Part shown: piece by piece, positions 7,462 to 15,716 of the stretch | How the letters are laid out: each line of letters starts with the position of its first letter | Position numbering within the stretch: position 1 is the stretch's first letter | NCBI RefSeq assembly: GCF_020075705.1 | Contig: NZ_JAIQUM010000086.1 | Span: 1 to 17,607, forward strand | DNA: 17,607 nt | From: Metabacillus rhizolycopersici | Lineage (GTDB): Bacteria > Bacillota > Bacilli > Bacillales > Bacillaceae | Reading direction: 5' to 3' | Made by a program: the position numbers and the translations under genes | The notes under the pieces: model-generated | Told to the model about the DNA's origin: nothing | Database searches by the model: none | Seen by the model: the letters and a program-made list of their open reading frames with translations, nothing else

Positions 7462-7474
7462 AGTAAATTTTACT
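7462..7474. promoter_or_regulatory. Upstream auxiliary operator of the symporter unit
   Basis: AGTAAATTTTACT is a perfect palindrome with one central base, in an extended TTAAGTAAATTTTACTAAA context. Its centre (7468) is 116 bp from the centre of the promoter-proximal copy (7352), about 11 helical turns, on the other side of the promoter. A similar pair flanks the regulator promoter. Confidence 0.7.
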
Positions 7475-7653
7475 AAAAAACCTATTATGTTTATCCCGAG
7501 TACTTTCCATTACGTTACCGAATATTTTTTACAAGGCGACTGCCAGCTAATATAAAGGAAAACAAGTAAATCAGATTAGTTAGATAGGAGCGTTTTCGGT
7601 TTGAAGAAAGATCACCCACCCAAACTAATAAGTAAGAATGAACTCATATAGAA

Positions 7654-7681
7654 AGACAATGCCAGTTATACAGCATTGCCT
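7654..7681 (-). terminator. Probable terminator after the aldo-keto reductase gene
   Basis: Arms AGACAATGC (7654-7662) and GCATTGCCT (7673-7681) pair over nine positions, one a G-U pair, around a 10-nt loop. It lies 40 bases past the stop of the aldo-keto reductase, and on the minus strand is followed by TTTCT. The U run is short, so termination may be partial. It separates the ABC-hydrolase unit from the symporter-gal unit. Confidence 0.55.
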
Positions 7682-7721
7682 CTTTTCATTTTTATTAGTA
7701 AACACGTTTACCATCGATTAC

Positions 7722-8714
7722 CTAACTCATCAAAATATCATCAATTTTATCTAATTCTTCATCTGTAAATTCCAGATTATTTAATGCAGCAACATTTTGT
7801 TCAATTTGACTTACCTTGCTAGCACCGATTAACGCAGATGTTACACGTCCCCCTCTTAGTACCCAAGCAAGCGCCATTTGTGCAAGGCTTTGTTCGCGTT
7901 CTTGTGCAAGGAGATTAAGCTTTTGCACTTTTGTAATAACATCCTCTGTAACTTCATCCTTACCTAAAAATCCTGTTGAACTTGCAGCTCTTGAATCAGC
8001 AGGAACACCATGTAAATATTTATTGGTTAATAATCCTTGCGCTAATGGACAAAAAGCAATGGAACCCACACCATTTTCCTCCAGTACATCTTGCAAGCCA
8101 TTTTCAATCAATCGCTCTAACATCGAGTATTTTGGTTGATGGATTAATAACGGTGTGCCTAAATAGTTAAGTATTTTTATAGCCTGAGCCGTTTGTTCAG
8201 GACTGTAGCTAGAAATGCCAACATACAAGGCCTTTCCTTGGCGTACAATTTGATCTAGGGCGCCCATCGTTTCTTCAAGTGGTGTGTTTGGATCAGGACG
8301 ATGCGAGTAAAAAATATCGACATAATCTAGTCCCATCCGCTTCAGGCTTTGATCAAGGCTTGAAATAAGGTATTTTTTTGAGCCCCATTCTCCATATGGA
8401 CCCGGCCACATATAGTATCCCGCCTTCGTTGAAATCACTAATTCATCACGGTAAGGAGCAAAATCCGTTTTTAAAATAGAACCGAACATTTCCTCAGCCG
8501 ATCCTGCAGGCGGTCCATAATTATTTGCCAAATCAAAGTGTGTAATCCCCAAATCAAATGCTCTACGAAGCATCGCGCGACCATTTTCATATGGGGCGAC
8601 CCCGCCGAAGCTATGCCATAATCCAAGAGAAATGGCCGGCAATAATAGACCTGAATTTCCGGTGCGATTGTATTTCATTGATTCATAACGTTTTTCATCA
8701 GCTTGATAAACCAA
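7722..8714 (-). CDS. yghZ: Aldo-keto reductase, YghZ/Gpr-like
   Basis: An NADPH-dependent aldo-keto reductase of 330 residues, close to E. coli YghZ, which reduces L-glyceraldehyde 3-phosphate and methylglyoxal. Shared segments are SLGLWHSFG, LGITHFDLANNYGPP with the catalytic Asp and Tyr of the family, ISTKAGYYMWPGPYG with the catalytic Lys, SLKRMGLDYVDIFYSHR with the catalytic His, GKALYVGISSYSPEQ, and VTSALIGASK near the NADP site. The start is TTG-8714: AAAGGGGA lies at good spacing, and the N-terminus MVYQADEKRY lines up with YghZ MVWLANPERY. The C-terminus is about 15 residues shorter than YghZ. It is the last gene of the raffinose unit. Its role there is unclear; detoxifying reactive aldehydes during fast sugar flux, or reducing a sugar, are both guesses. 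Confidence 0.9.
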   Translation of the reverse strand: MVYQADEKRYESMKYNRTGNSGLLLPAISLGLWHSFGGVAPYENGRAMLRRAFDLGITHFDLANNYGPPAGSAEEMFGSILKTDFAPYRDELVISTKAGYYMWPGPYGEWGSKKYLISSLDQSLKRMGLDYVDIFYSHRPDPNTPLEETMGALDQIVRQGKALYVGISSYSPEQTAQAIKILNYLGTPLLIHQPKYSMLERLIENGLQDVLEENGVGSIAFCPLAQGLLTNKYLHGVPADSRAASSTGFLGKDEVTEDVITKVQKLNLLAQEREQSLAQMALAWVLRGGRVTSALIGASKVSQIEQNVAALNNLEFTDEELDKIDDILMS

Positions 8715-8743
8715 ATAAAATCCCCTTTCAATAAATGAATAAA

Positions 8744-8773
8744 CAGAAAGCTATGTAAGTCCATGCCTTTCTG
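8744..8773 (-). terminator. Hairpin between sucrase and aldo-keto reductase genes
   Basis: CAGAAAG (8744-8750 and complement at 8767-8773) forms a 7-bp stem with a 16-nt loop, followed on the minus strand by TTTATTCATTTATT. It could partly terminate or stabilise the message so that the aldo-keto reductase is made at a different level. Confidence 0.4.
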
Positions 8774-8788
8774 CATTCTTATTGTGAT

Positions 8789-10276
8789 CTATTTCCAGAT
8801 ATCTGCTAACTTCCAAGAGTCAAGGTTCAACAATTGAACCTCCCCTTCTTCTGCGAATAATTCAACATAAACACTTGAGGGGTTTGGATAGATTCGTGAC
8901 GTTATAACCGTTTCTCCGCCATTTACAAATAATTCTAATGAGGAACGATCAATAAAAAGATGAAGTTTGATTGATTCATGATCTTGTCCATGAATTTCAC
9001 TTCGTCTAATCCCGCCTTCACCTTTTCCAGATTGATTGCGGTCAACAGTTACTTTCCCTGAATGGGTATCATAATAAATCATTGTTTTCTCAGTACAATC
9101 TTCAGAACAGCGAATATTGATCCCGAACTTTTGAGCCGTGCATCCCTTTAATGAGTACTCTGTGACAATCTCCAGACATTCACCCTTAATATGGTCTAGT
9201 CGAATGTTCTCCGAAATCACAGTTGCTGATAATGTTAGGTGTTCTCCTCTTAGTATTTTCAATTCCTCAACTGGCATCATTACAAGATGATTGTTTTCAT
9301 TTAGTTTTAACTCGCGCGGGATTGTCATAGCTCCGGCCCAGCCGTGCTCTTGTTCTGGCATAACAGATTCCCACATGCTCATCCAGCCGATGACAATCCT
9401 TCTTCCTTTATCATCAAGGAACGTTTGACCTGCATAAAAATCAAAGCCTTTATCTAGTTCTACAAAATCACCATGGTTGAATTCTTTTGTTTCATAATTG
9501 AATCCACCCACATAATAGCCATTTTGATAAAGACTTTGGTAGAGATCTCCTTCAAGCTCCATTCCTTGAGGTGAAAACAAGAGGATATGTTTTCCATTTA
9601 GCTCAAAGAAATCAGGGCACTCGAACATATATCCCATCTTTCCTGTACTTTTGGCGATCACCCCTTGATATTCCCAATCAATAAGGTCCTTCGACTCATA
9701 CAACACAACGTTACCTAAATTGTTCACTTGATTGCCTAACACCATATACCATTTGTCATTACGCTTCCAGACCTTTGGATCGCGGAAGTGTGGCGAACCA
9801 TCCTTAGGAGGTTCCGATATTATAGGATTGCTCGGATGTTTTTTGAAATGGACGCCGTCACTGCTTTCTGCTAGACATTGGTATTCAACAAATTCATCTT
9901 TTTCAACATCCAGATTCACATGACCCGTGTAAATAAGCGTTAATTTTCCATTGTTATCCACGGCACTTCCTGAAAAACAGCCACTTCGGTCATAATCCTC
10001 TCCAGGTGCCAAAGCAATTGGCATATGCTCCCAAAAAACTAAATCCTTGCTTTTTACATGTCCCCAGTGAATCGGACCTCCCTTTGGACTATATGGATGA
10101 TGCTGGTAAAAAACATGGTATTCGCCAGCCCATTGAATTAATCCGTTCGGGTCATTAATCCAATGGGCTGGAGCCATAATATGATACCCTAAACGGTAAG
10201 GGGTGTTTTGTACCTTTTCACTCGCCTTCTGTACTGCTTTTTGCGCTTGTTCAAGGCGTGTTTGATGATTTGTCAT
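8789..10276 (-). CDS. scrB: GH32 sucrase / beta-fructofuranosidase
   Basis: It hydrolyses the fructose bond of sucrose, sucrose-6-phosphate or related fructosides. The 495-residue protein has the three GH32 acidic residues: D42 in WINDPNG (nucleophile), D166 in FRDPKVW (transition-state stabiliser) and E219 in ECPD (acid/base). The five-bladed propeller is followed by the usual C-terminal beta-sandwich, with IDRSSLELFVNGGE near residue 445. There is no signal peptide, so it is cytoplasmic and works on imported sugar. The start has AAAGGAG at good spacing. No PTS sucrose transporter is present; the substrate is more likely free sucrose, either imported or left after alpha-galactosidase removes galactose from raffinose. 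The symbol reflects the family, not a proven phosphate preference. Confidence 0.95.
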   Translation of the reverse strand: MTNHQTRLEQAQKAVQKASEKVQNTPYRLGYHIMAPAHWINDPNGLIQWAGEYHVFYQHHPYSPKGGPIHWGHVKSKDLVFWEHMPIALAPGEDYDRSGCFSGSAVDNNGKLTLIYTGHVNLDVEKDEFVEYQCLAESSDGVHFKKHPSNPIISEPPKDGSPHFRDPKVWKRNDKWYMVLGNQVNNLGNVVLYESKDLIDWEYQGVIAKSTGKMGYMFECPDFFELNGKHILLFSPQGMELEGDLYQSLYQNGYYVGGFNYETKEFNHGDFVELDKGFDFYAGQTFLDDKGRRIVIGWMSMWESVMPEQEHGWAGAMTIPRELKLNENNHLVMMPVEELKILRGEHLTLSATVISENIRLDHIKGECLEIVTEYSLKGCTAQKFGINIRCSEDCTEKTMIYYDTHSGKVTVDRNQSGKGEGGIRRSEIHGQDHESIKLHLFIDRSSLELFVNGGETVITSRIYPNPSSVYVELFAEEGEVQLLNLDSWKLADIWK

Positions 10277-10312
10277 ACGATTCTCCTTTCAAGATGTTTC
10301 AAAGACAAAAGA

Positions 10313-10344
10313 AAACGATGCAATTTTTGTGAATCACATCGTTT
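10313..10344 (-). terminator. Hairpin between alpha-galactosidase and sucrase genes
   Basis: AAACGATG (10313-10320) pairs with CATCGTTT (10337-10344) around a 16-nt loop. On the minus strand it is followed by TTCTTTTGTC; on the plus strand by CTTTTTT. It fills most of the 90-base gap between two genes of one pathway, so it may act as a leaky terminator or as a 3' end that stabilises the upstream message. Confidence 0.5.
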
Positions 10345-10366
10345 CTTTTTTATCCTAAACAAGTTT

Positions 10367-12562
10367 CTAGACTTCCTTTAAATGCCAGACATAGCTTTGG
10401 AAATCTCCCCGAATCTCTGCTGGGATGCTTAAGCCTACATAGCTAAGTTCATCTCCACCATACACTTGATCCGTTTCTACTATCTGATACGTTTTGTTTG
10501 TGTCTATGCCTTTCATTTTCAAGAACTTTAATGGTGCGGCAGGCTCAGCTAAAACCGTAAAATAGAACACATACGCTTCAGTTTTTTCTTTATTTGCAAA
10601 TAACCATGCTGTTTCATTTCCTTCAAAAGGACTTTGCAGACGATAAAAATCACCAAATTGAATTAATTTTCTAATACTTTTATATCTCTCAACCTGTTTT
10701 TTTACTGCTTCCTTTTCTTCGTCTAGTAGTTTCGTTAAATCTAGTTCATATCCTAAATTTCCCGACATCGCTACATCACCGCGCATTTCCATAGAAGTGA
10801 TGCGGTTGACCTGGTGGTTTGGAACAGCTGAAACATGTGAACCCATTGAAATGATTGGGTAAACAAGGCTTGTTCCATATTGAATCTTCAGACGGGATAC
10901 AGCATCCGTATTATCGCTTGTCCATGTCTGCGGCATATAATACAGCATACCTGGATCAAATCTTCCACCCCCACCTGAACAGCTTTCAAATAAAATGTCT
11001 GGGAATGTGGAAGTGAGGTTTTCCAGCACTTTATATAAGCCAAGCATATAACGGTGTGCCGTTTCTCTTTGTCTATCAGATGGCAAAGCCGCTGAGCCGA
11101 TCTCTGTCATATGACGATTCATATCCCATTTAACATAGGATATTGGAACGCTTGATAAAATATCACTTACCCTTTTGGTTATCTCTTCACATACATCTTC
11201 TCTTGAAAAATCGAGGATCAGTTGATTTCGGCTTTCGGAACGATCTCGCCCTGGAACATGAAGACACCAGTCTGGTTGTTCGCGATATAGGTCACTGTCA
11301 ACCGAAATCATTTCCGGCTCAAACCAGAGCCCAAATCGCATCCCCATTTCGTTAATTTGCTGCGCGAGTGTACCTAAACCTTCCGGAAGCTTTTTTTGAT
11401 CAACGAACCAATCACCTAATGAAGAGGTGTCATCGTTTCTTTTTCCGAACCAGCCGTCATCTAGGACAAACAACTCAATTCCTAGTTCACGGCCAGCGTT
11501 GGCAATATCAATGATCTTTTCAGCTTTGAAATCAAAATAAGTCGCTTCCCAGTTATTCACCAAGATTGGACGCTCTTTATCCCTATATGTTCCTCTTAAG
11601 AGACGGGTCCGGTATAACTCGTGGAAGGTTCTTGACATCTCACCAAGACCTTCAGAAGAATAGACCATTACTGCTTCTGGTGTTTGGAAATCTTCACCAG
11701 GCTCTAGTTTCCAACTAAAATCAAACGGATTGATTCCCATTGTGACTCGGGTGTTGTTGAATTGATCAACTTCTGCCTGCGCGAGGAAGTTTCCGCTATA
11801 CACAAAGTTAAAAGCATACACTTCGCCGGTTTCTTCAGTTGTCCCCTTCCTTAATAAGCCGATGAATGGATTATGCTGATGAGAGCTGCCACCACGTGTA
11901 CTTTCAATGGACTGGACTCCATGACGGAGCGGTTGTCTTTCGATATACCTTTCCTTTACATGCGCTCCATGCAGGTGAAGGAAATCGAAGTCAGAGTCTC
12001 TGAAATCAACAGATACACTATGGGCCGATAACAGTTTTAACGGTTCTGTCCCTTCATTTATTAAACGTGCGGACCTTGTAACGACATTGAATTGCTCGTA
12101 CACGGTATAACATAAAGCAACCGTTAATCCTGACAAGGAATCCTTCATGATGATTTTAAGTGTTTCTGCCTCATCATTATCTTCAACATATGTCGACGGG
12201 AGACCCTCAAGCGTGCATTTCCCTTTAAAAATAGAGTGAGAATCGTATCGCAAATCAGATATCGTTGAGCCGTTTTCCAGCTGGATTTGGTAGGCTGGTT
12301 TTCGAAAATCAGTATTCCCGTATTGCGGGTACTCCTGCGGCAAGGTATCAAGCGAGAAGGTCCGATCCTCTTTATGCTGATACGGATTTCCGGAAAAACC
12401 GCGATCAAGCAACTGGACGTCATTAGAATGACGATATTCGTTAATTTTTCTTCCCCAATAGAGATGGAGCAAGTAGCCGTCACGAACAATCTGCATGACA
12501 TAACTTGTATCCTTTGCCTTTAAATGAAATGTCTTATTTTCAGCACAATAATGAATTCCCAT
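10367..12562 (-). CDS. melA: GH36 alpha-galactosidase
   Basis: It removes terminal alpha-1,6-galactose from melibiose, raffinose and stachyose. At about 731 residues it has the full bacterial GH36 layout: N-terminal beta-supersandwich, TIM barrel and C-terminal beta-sheet. Catalytic residues are D480 in VKWDMNRH (nucleophile) and D550 in TSDNTDAVSR (acid/base), 70 residues apart as in Geobacillus AgaA. Substrate-pocket segments FVLDDGWFGKRNDD, GLWFEPEMIS and CSGGGGRFDPG are intact. There is no signal peptide, so it is cytoplasmic. I chose ATG-12562 with GGGAG 12 bases upstream; the in-frame TTG at 12574 touches that same GGGAG and cannot use it. It follows the second permease gene by 30 bases. 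The symbol follows the B. subtilis equivalent, which is unrelated to the GH4 MelA of E. coli. Confidence 0.96.
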   Translation of the reverse strand: MGIHYCAENKTFHLKAKDTSYVMQIVRDGYLLHLYWGRKINEYRHSNDVQLLDRGFSGNPYQHKEDRTFSLDTLPQEYPQYGNTDFRKPAYQIQLENGSTISDLRYDSHSIFKGKCTLEGLPSTYVEDNDEAETLKIIMKDSLSGLTVALCYTVYEQFNVVTRSARLINEGTEPLKLLSAHSVSVDFRDSDFDFLHLHGAHVKERYIERQPLRHGVQSIESTRGGSSHQHNPFIGLLRKGTTEETGEVYAFNFVYSGNFLAQAEVDQFNNTRVTMGINPFDFSWKLEPGEDFQTPEAVMVYSSEGLGEMSRTFHELYRTRLLRGTYRDKERPILVNNWEATYFDFKAEKIIDIANAGRELGIELFVLDDGWFGKRNDDTSSLGDWFVDQKKLPEGLGTLAQQINEMGMRFGLWFEPEMISVDSDLYREQPDWCLHVPGRDRSESRNQLILDFSREDVCEEITKRVSDILSSVPISYVKWDMNRHMTEIGSAALPSDRQRETAHRYMLGLYKVLENLTSTFPDILFESCSGGGGRFDPGMLYYMPQTWTSDNTDAVSRLKIQYGTSLVYPIISMGSHVSAVPNHQVNRITSMEMRGDVAMSGNLGYELDLTKLLDEEKEAVKKQVERYKSIRKLIQFGDFYRLQSPFEGNETAWLFANKEKTEAYVFYFTVLAEPAAPLKFLKMKGIDTNKTYQIVETDQVYGGDELSYVGLSIPAEIRGDFQSYVWHLKEV

Positions 12563-12592
12563 TTTAACAAACAACTCCCAAAGCTAAGATTT

Positions 12593-13411
12593 TTATTTGA
12601 TGGCCCCTTTTACCACTCCTCCAATAATCCATCTTTGCGCAAACAGATAGACGATGACCATTGGGGCAAGTGCTAATAAGTAGGAAGCAAATGCAAGATT
12701 ATAATCAGCTCCAAACTCAGTCTGGAACACATATTGCACGAGTGGAAGCGTTGCATCAGCAGAATCATTAAGAATGATTAACGGAAGCAAAAAGTCATTC
12801 CACGCCCATAGGCAAGTAAGAATTCCAATCGTTGCATTAATTGGAGTGAGCAAAGGGAAAATAACTTTCCAAAATACTCCCCATGTACTGCAGCCATCTA
12901 CAATCGCTGCTTCTTCAAGTTCCTTTGGTATCGAACGAATGTAACCGACGTAGATAAAAATATTCATCGCCATTCCATAAACAACATACAGCAAGATCAA
13001 CCCAACAGGATTATTCAAACCCAGTGCCGAGGTTTGTTTGACAACTGGAAGCATGATGATTGGAAAAGGAATAAACAACGCGCTCACAAAGTAAAAATAT
13101 ACCCCTTTAAAAAATTTGCGATGCATATTTCTCGCAATGGCATAAGCTACTAACGAGTTTGATAGAATAGTAAAAATCAAGGTAAAAATTGTAATAATAG
13201 CACTGTTTTTTAGAGCGCTAAAGAAATTTGTTGCTTCAATAGCTCTCGTAAAGTTTTCCCAGTGAAAACCAAACGGGAGCGAAAGAGCCGATTGTGCAAG
13301 CTCCTGCGGAGTTTTTAGCGCAATAGAAATGGCCATATACAAAGGGATAACGATCAGTAAAGATCCTAAGCTAATTAATATTGTTACAGGCCAGTTTGTC
13401 CCCTGTCTCAT
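12593..13411 (-). CDS. msmG: CUT1 sugar ABC permease, MsmG/AmyC-like
   Basis: One of two membrane subunits of a carbohydrate-uptake (CUT1) ABC importer, 272 residues with six predicted helices. The EAA loop that docks the ATPase is EEAAIVDGCSTWGVFWKVIF, residues 166-185. The C-terminus RWIIGGVVKGAIK is typical of the MalG/MsmG side. Its ATG shares one base with the stop codon of the partner permease (TAATG), implying translational coupling and equal amounts of the two subunits. In B. subtilis the matching protein (AmyC) takes up raffinose-type sugars with MsmE. Confidence 0.94.
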   Translation of the reverse strand: MRQGTNWPVTILISLGSLLIVIPLYMAISIALKTPQELAQSALSLPFGFHWENFTRAIEATNFFSALKNSAIITIFTLIFTILSNSLVAYAIARNMHRKFFKGVYFYFVSALFIPFPIIMLPVVKQTSALGLNNPVGLILLYVVYGMAMNIFIYVGYIRSIPKELEEAAIVDGCSTWGVFWKVIFPLLTPINATIGILTCLWAWNDFLLPLIILNDSADATLPLVQYVFQTEFGADYNLAFASYLLALAPMVIVYLFAQRWIIGGVVKGAIK

Positions 13412-14358
13412 TACATATCCATCTCCCTTTTTTGCAAAAACTTAAGCTGAATAACAGAAATCACCATGATGACGATAAAATAGATCACAGCGTTGGCAGA
13501 CTGGTAAGCAAACTCCCCTCCGCTAAAACCACCATTATAAATAAGAAGAGCGATTGACGTTGTAGAATAACCTGGCCCACCGGCTGTCATAGCAACAATC
13601 TGATCAAACACCATCAAGGAATTTTTCATCGATAATACCATGTTAATTGTGAAGAACGGCGCAATCACCGGGAATGTAATCTTCCAAAACTGCTGCCAAG
13701 CATTTGCACCATCAAGACTTGATGCTTCGTATAACTCTGTCGACACTGTCTGCAGCCCTGATAAGTAAAGAATGACATTAAATGCACATGCCTGCCAGAC
13801 AAAGACTAGCAATATTCCAATCCAAGCAAGATCGGCATTACCAAGGATATTCCCCGCAAGAAATTCAATCTTGTATTTCTCCCCTAGATCCGGAAGAATA
13901 TTTGTAAAAAAGAAGTTAAATATAAATCCAACAATTAAGACACTTAATACATTTGGCAAAAAGTAAACAGCCCTGAAGAAATTCCTACCTTTGATTTTTG
14001 CATTTAGTCCGATCGCTACAGCTAAACTAATGATATTAACAAGGATAGAGGCTGCAACTGCGAATTTAAACGTAAAGATATAGGAGTCTTTGACAACTGT
14101 GTCCTTGAATAGATTTAAATAGTTTTTAAGTCCGACAAACTCATAATCCAAGCTAATTCCGTTCCAGTTTGTGAAAGAATAATAAATTCCTTGCAGTGCA
14201 GGAAATGTATGAAAGGCAGCAAATAGTAAGACCGCAGGCAAAACCATTATATAAAAAGCAATTGTTCTCGAACTTATTTTCTTTTTCTTTTTCTTTCTTT
14301 CAACAGATTCAACAGCAGAAAAACTGGTGTTATTTATAGAAATATTGTCTTTTTCCAT
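13411..14358 (-). CDS. msmF: CUT1 sugar ABC permease, MsmF/AmyD-like
   Basis: Partner permease of the importer, about 315 residues, with six predicted helices after a basic cytoplasmic tail carrying a run of lysines. The EAA loop, beginning YEASSLDGANAWQQFW, is near residues 210-230. SFTNWNG after the first helix and TAGGPGYSTTS near the end are typical of MalF/MsmF-side subunits. The start is ATG-14358 with GGGAG eight bases before; an in-frame GTG at 14367 overlaps that ribosome site. It lies 102 bases after the binding-protein gene, across a strong hairpin, and overlaps the next permease by one base. No ATPase gene is in the window, so a shared MsmX-type ATPase is inferred. Confidence 0.94.
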   Translation of the reverse strand: MEKDNISINNTSFSAVESVERKKKKKKISSRTIAFYIMVLPAVLLFAAFHTFPALQGIYYSFTNWNGISLDYEFVGLKNYLNLFKDTVVKDSYIFTFKFAVAASILVNIISLAVAIGLNAKIKGRNFFRAVYFLPNVLSVLIVGFIFNFFFTNILPDLGEKYKIEFLAGNILGNADLAWIGILLVFVWQACAFNVILYLSGLQTVSTELYEASSLDGANAWQQFWKITFPVIAPFFTINMVLSMKNSLMVFDQIVAMTAGGPGYSTTSIALLIYNGGFSGGEFAYQSANAVIYFIVIMVISVIQLKFLQKREMDM

Positions 14359-14383
14359 GTATTTCACTCCCTTATTAAAGACA

Positions 14384-14450
14384 GAGGCTGTTTTTTAAAT
14401 AGTTTGCCCTTTTATAGTGGGCCTAACCATCCTGGTTTGAAAACAGCCTC
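14384..14450 (-). terminator. Large inverted repeat between the binding-protein and permease genes
   Basis: Perfect 11-bp arms GAGGCTGTTTT (14384-14394) and AAAACAGCCTC (14440-14450) enclose 45 nt that hold smaller stems (GCCC/GGGC and AACC/GGTT). It starts 11 bases past the binding-protein stop codon. Such structures in sugar ABC operons usually cause partial termination or protect the upstream message, giving far more binding protein than permease. The transcript after the 3' arm is TGTCTTT, not a strong U run, so partial function is more likely than full termination. Confidence 0.6.
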
Positions 14451-14460
14451 CTTCAACAAG

Positions 14461-15693
14461 TTATTTTCTTTCTTGCACTTTTTCCCAATCCTTTTGTAAT
14501 TTATCAAGGAATGCATTCACATCTTTTTCCCCAACTAATGTTTGCAATGCTTTTTCAGGCATTACCCCTGTAGGAATATAGTGGTCAGGAAAGTCAGTTA
14601 GAGCTCCTTTTTCAAAACTTGCTTGAAGCTCAGCTACTGTTGGGTCATCCTGAGTGATTCCCTCTAATGCTGAAAATGAATTTTGTTCTTGAATATACTG
14701 TTTTGCATTTTCCTCTTCTAGTAAGAATTCAACAAATTTATTTGTTTCTTCCGGATGTTTCGAAGATGCAGATACACCAAGTATCAAATCAACACCAGAA
14801 ATAACGTTAATTTCATCCGGGTTGTTCGTTGCTGGGAATGGGAAGACACCTAACTCGATATCCGGATTCGCTTTCTTTATTTCTGGGACCGCCCAAATCC
14901 CTTGCAGATACATGGCAGATTCTCCATTGGAAAAAGCTGTATTTCCGTCATTGTAGCCGACACCCTGTTGGTTTTTATGGCCGAACTCAGTTAATAGAAC
15001 GAATTTTTCAGTCGCTTCTTTGTATCGTTCTTTAGCAAGTATATTTCCTTGATTTAGTTCACTGTAGAAATCGTCTCCTTGTGTGTTAGCAGCAAGCGCA
15101 TTGAAGACCGGAAGGGTTGTCCAAGCATCTTTATAGGTATGAAAGAACGGAATTTTGCCAGCGGCCTTCACTTTTTCGGCAACCGCGATAAATTCATCCC
15201 AGGTCTTTGGCACTTCAAGTCCAAGTTCTGTAAAGATGGCTTTATTGTAAATGACCCCGACTGCATTAGCTGCAAAAGGAATAGCATAAACTTCTTTAAG
15301 CCCTGATACATCTTTTAGCATTTGTACATAGGCTGGCTGGATTTTTTCAAGATTCTTATCCTCGGACACATCTGTTAAGACTCCTGCATTAGCTATATCG
15401 CTATACGTCATGTCACCGCCGACCCCGATAATATCCGGGATATCATTTTTCGATATTCTAGTTCTTAATACAGTTGAAGGTTCAGGAGGGCTTGCCTGTT
15501 CAACATCAATAGTTGGATTTTCCTTTTCAAACTTTGCGATTAACTTATCAATTGTTTCCATTCCTTCGCGTTTATGATGAAAAAATTCAATCTTTACCTT
15601 TCCTTCACCTGAACTTTCCTCTCCAGCACCACAACCTGAAAGTAGAGAAATAGATAAAGCGCCGACTGCTAGTAATGAAATGGTTTTCTTCAT
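14461..15693 (-). CDS. msmE: Sugar-binding lipoprotein of the CUT1 importer, MsmE-like
   Basis: Extracellular solute-binding protein (SBP_bac_1 type), 410 residues. The signal peptide is MKKTISLLAVGALSISL followed by the lipobox LSGC, so the mature protein starts at lipid-modified C21 and is tethered to the outer face of the membrane. Typical segments are VKIEFFHHKREGMETIDKLI at the start, AIPFAANAVGVIYNKAIF near residue 135, and GESAMYLQGIWA near 255. It is followed by two CUT1 permeases, and by context should bind raffinose, melibiose or related sugars. The ribosome site is unusual: a run of six G about 11 bases before the ATG, in place of a plain AGGAGG. Confidence 0.95.
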   Translation of the reverse strand: MKKTISLLAVGALSISLLSGCGAGEESSGEGKVKIEFFHHKREGMETIDKLIAKFEKENPTIDVEQASPPEPSTVLRTRISKNDIPDIIGVGGDMTYSDIANAGVLTDVSEDKNLEKIQPAYVQMLKDVSGLKEVYAIPFAANAVGVIYNKAIFTELGLEVPKTWDEFIAVAEKVKAAGKIPFFHTYKDAWTTLPVFNALAANTQGDDFYSELNQGNILAKERYKEATEKFVLLTEFGHKNQQGVGYNDGNTAFSNGESAMYLQGIWAVPEIKKANPDIELGVFPFPATNNPDEINVISGVDLILGVSASSKHPEETNKFVEFLLEEENAKQYIQEQNSFSALEGITQDDPTVAELQASFEKGALTDFPDHYIPTGVMPEKALQTLVGEKDVNAFLDKLQKDWEKVQERK

Positions 15694-15716
15694 AATTGTT
15701 GTTCCCCCCGTTATTT

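Larger units (their letters stand above)
7290..7721. other. Control region between the aldo-keto reductase and symporter genes
   Basis: This 430-base gap holds the symporter promoter, cre and two operators (7346-7474) and a hairpin at 7654-7681, each listed separately. Between 7475 and 7653 I see no gene. A 16-codon plus-strand frame with a TTG start after AGGAG (7601-7651) is too short to support. Confidence 0.6.

Noticed and set aside
7601..7651. 16-codon plus-strand frame with a TTG start after AGGAG
   Set aside because: Too short to support, and there is no promoter or conserved feature around it.
12145..12501. 118-codon minus-strand frame inside the alpha-galactosidase gene
   Set aside because: It overlaps an intact GH36 gene in another frame, has no ribosome site and its translation resembles no protein family.
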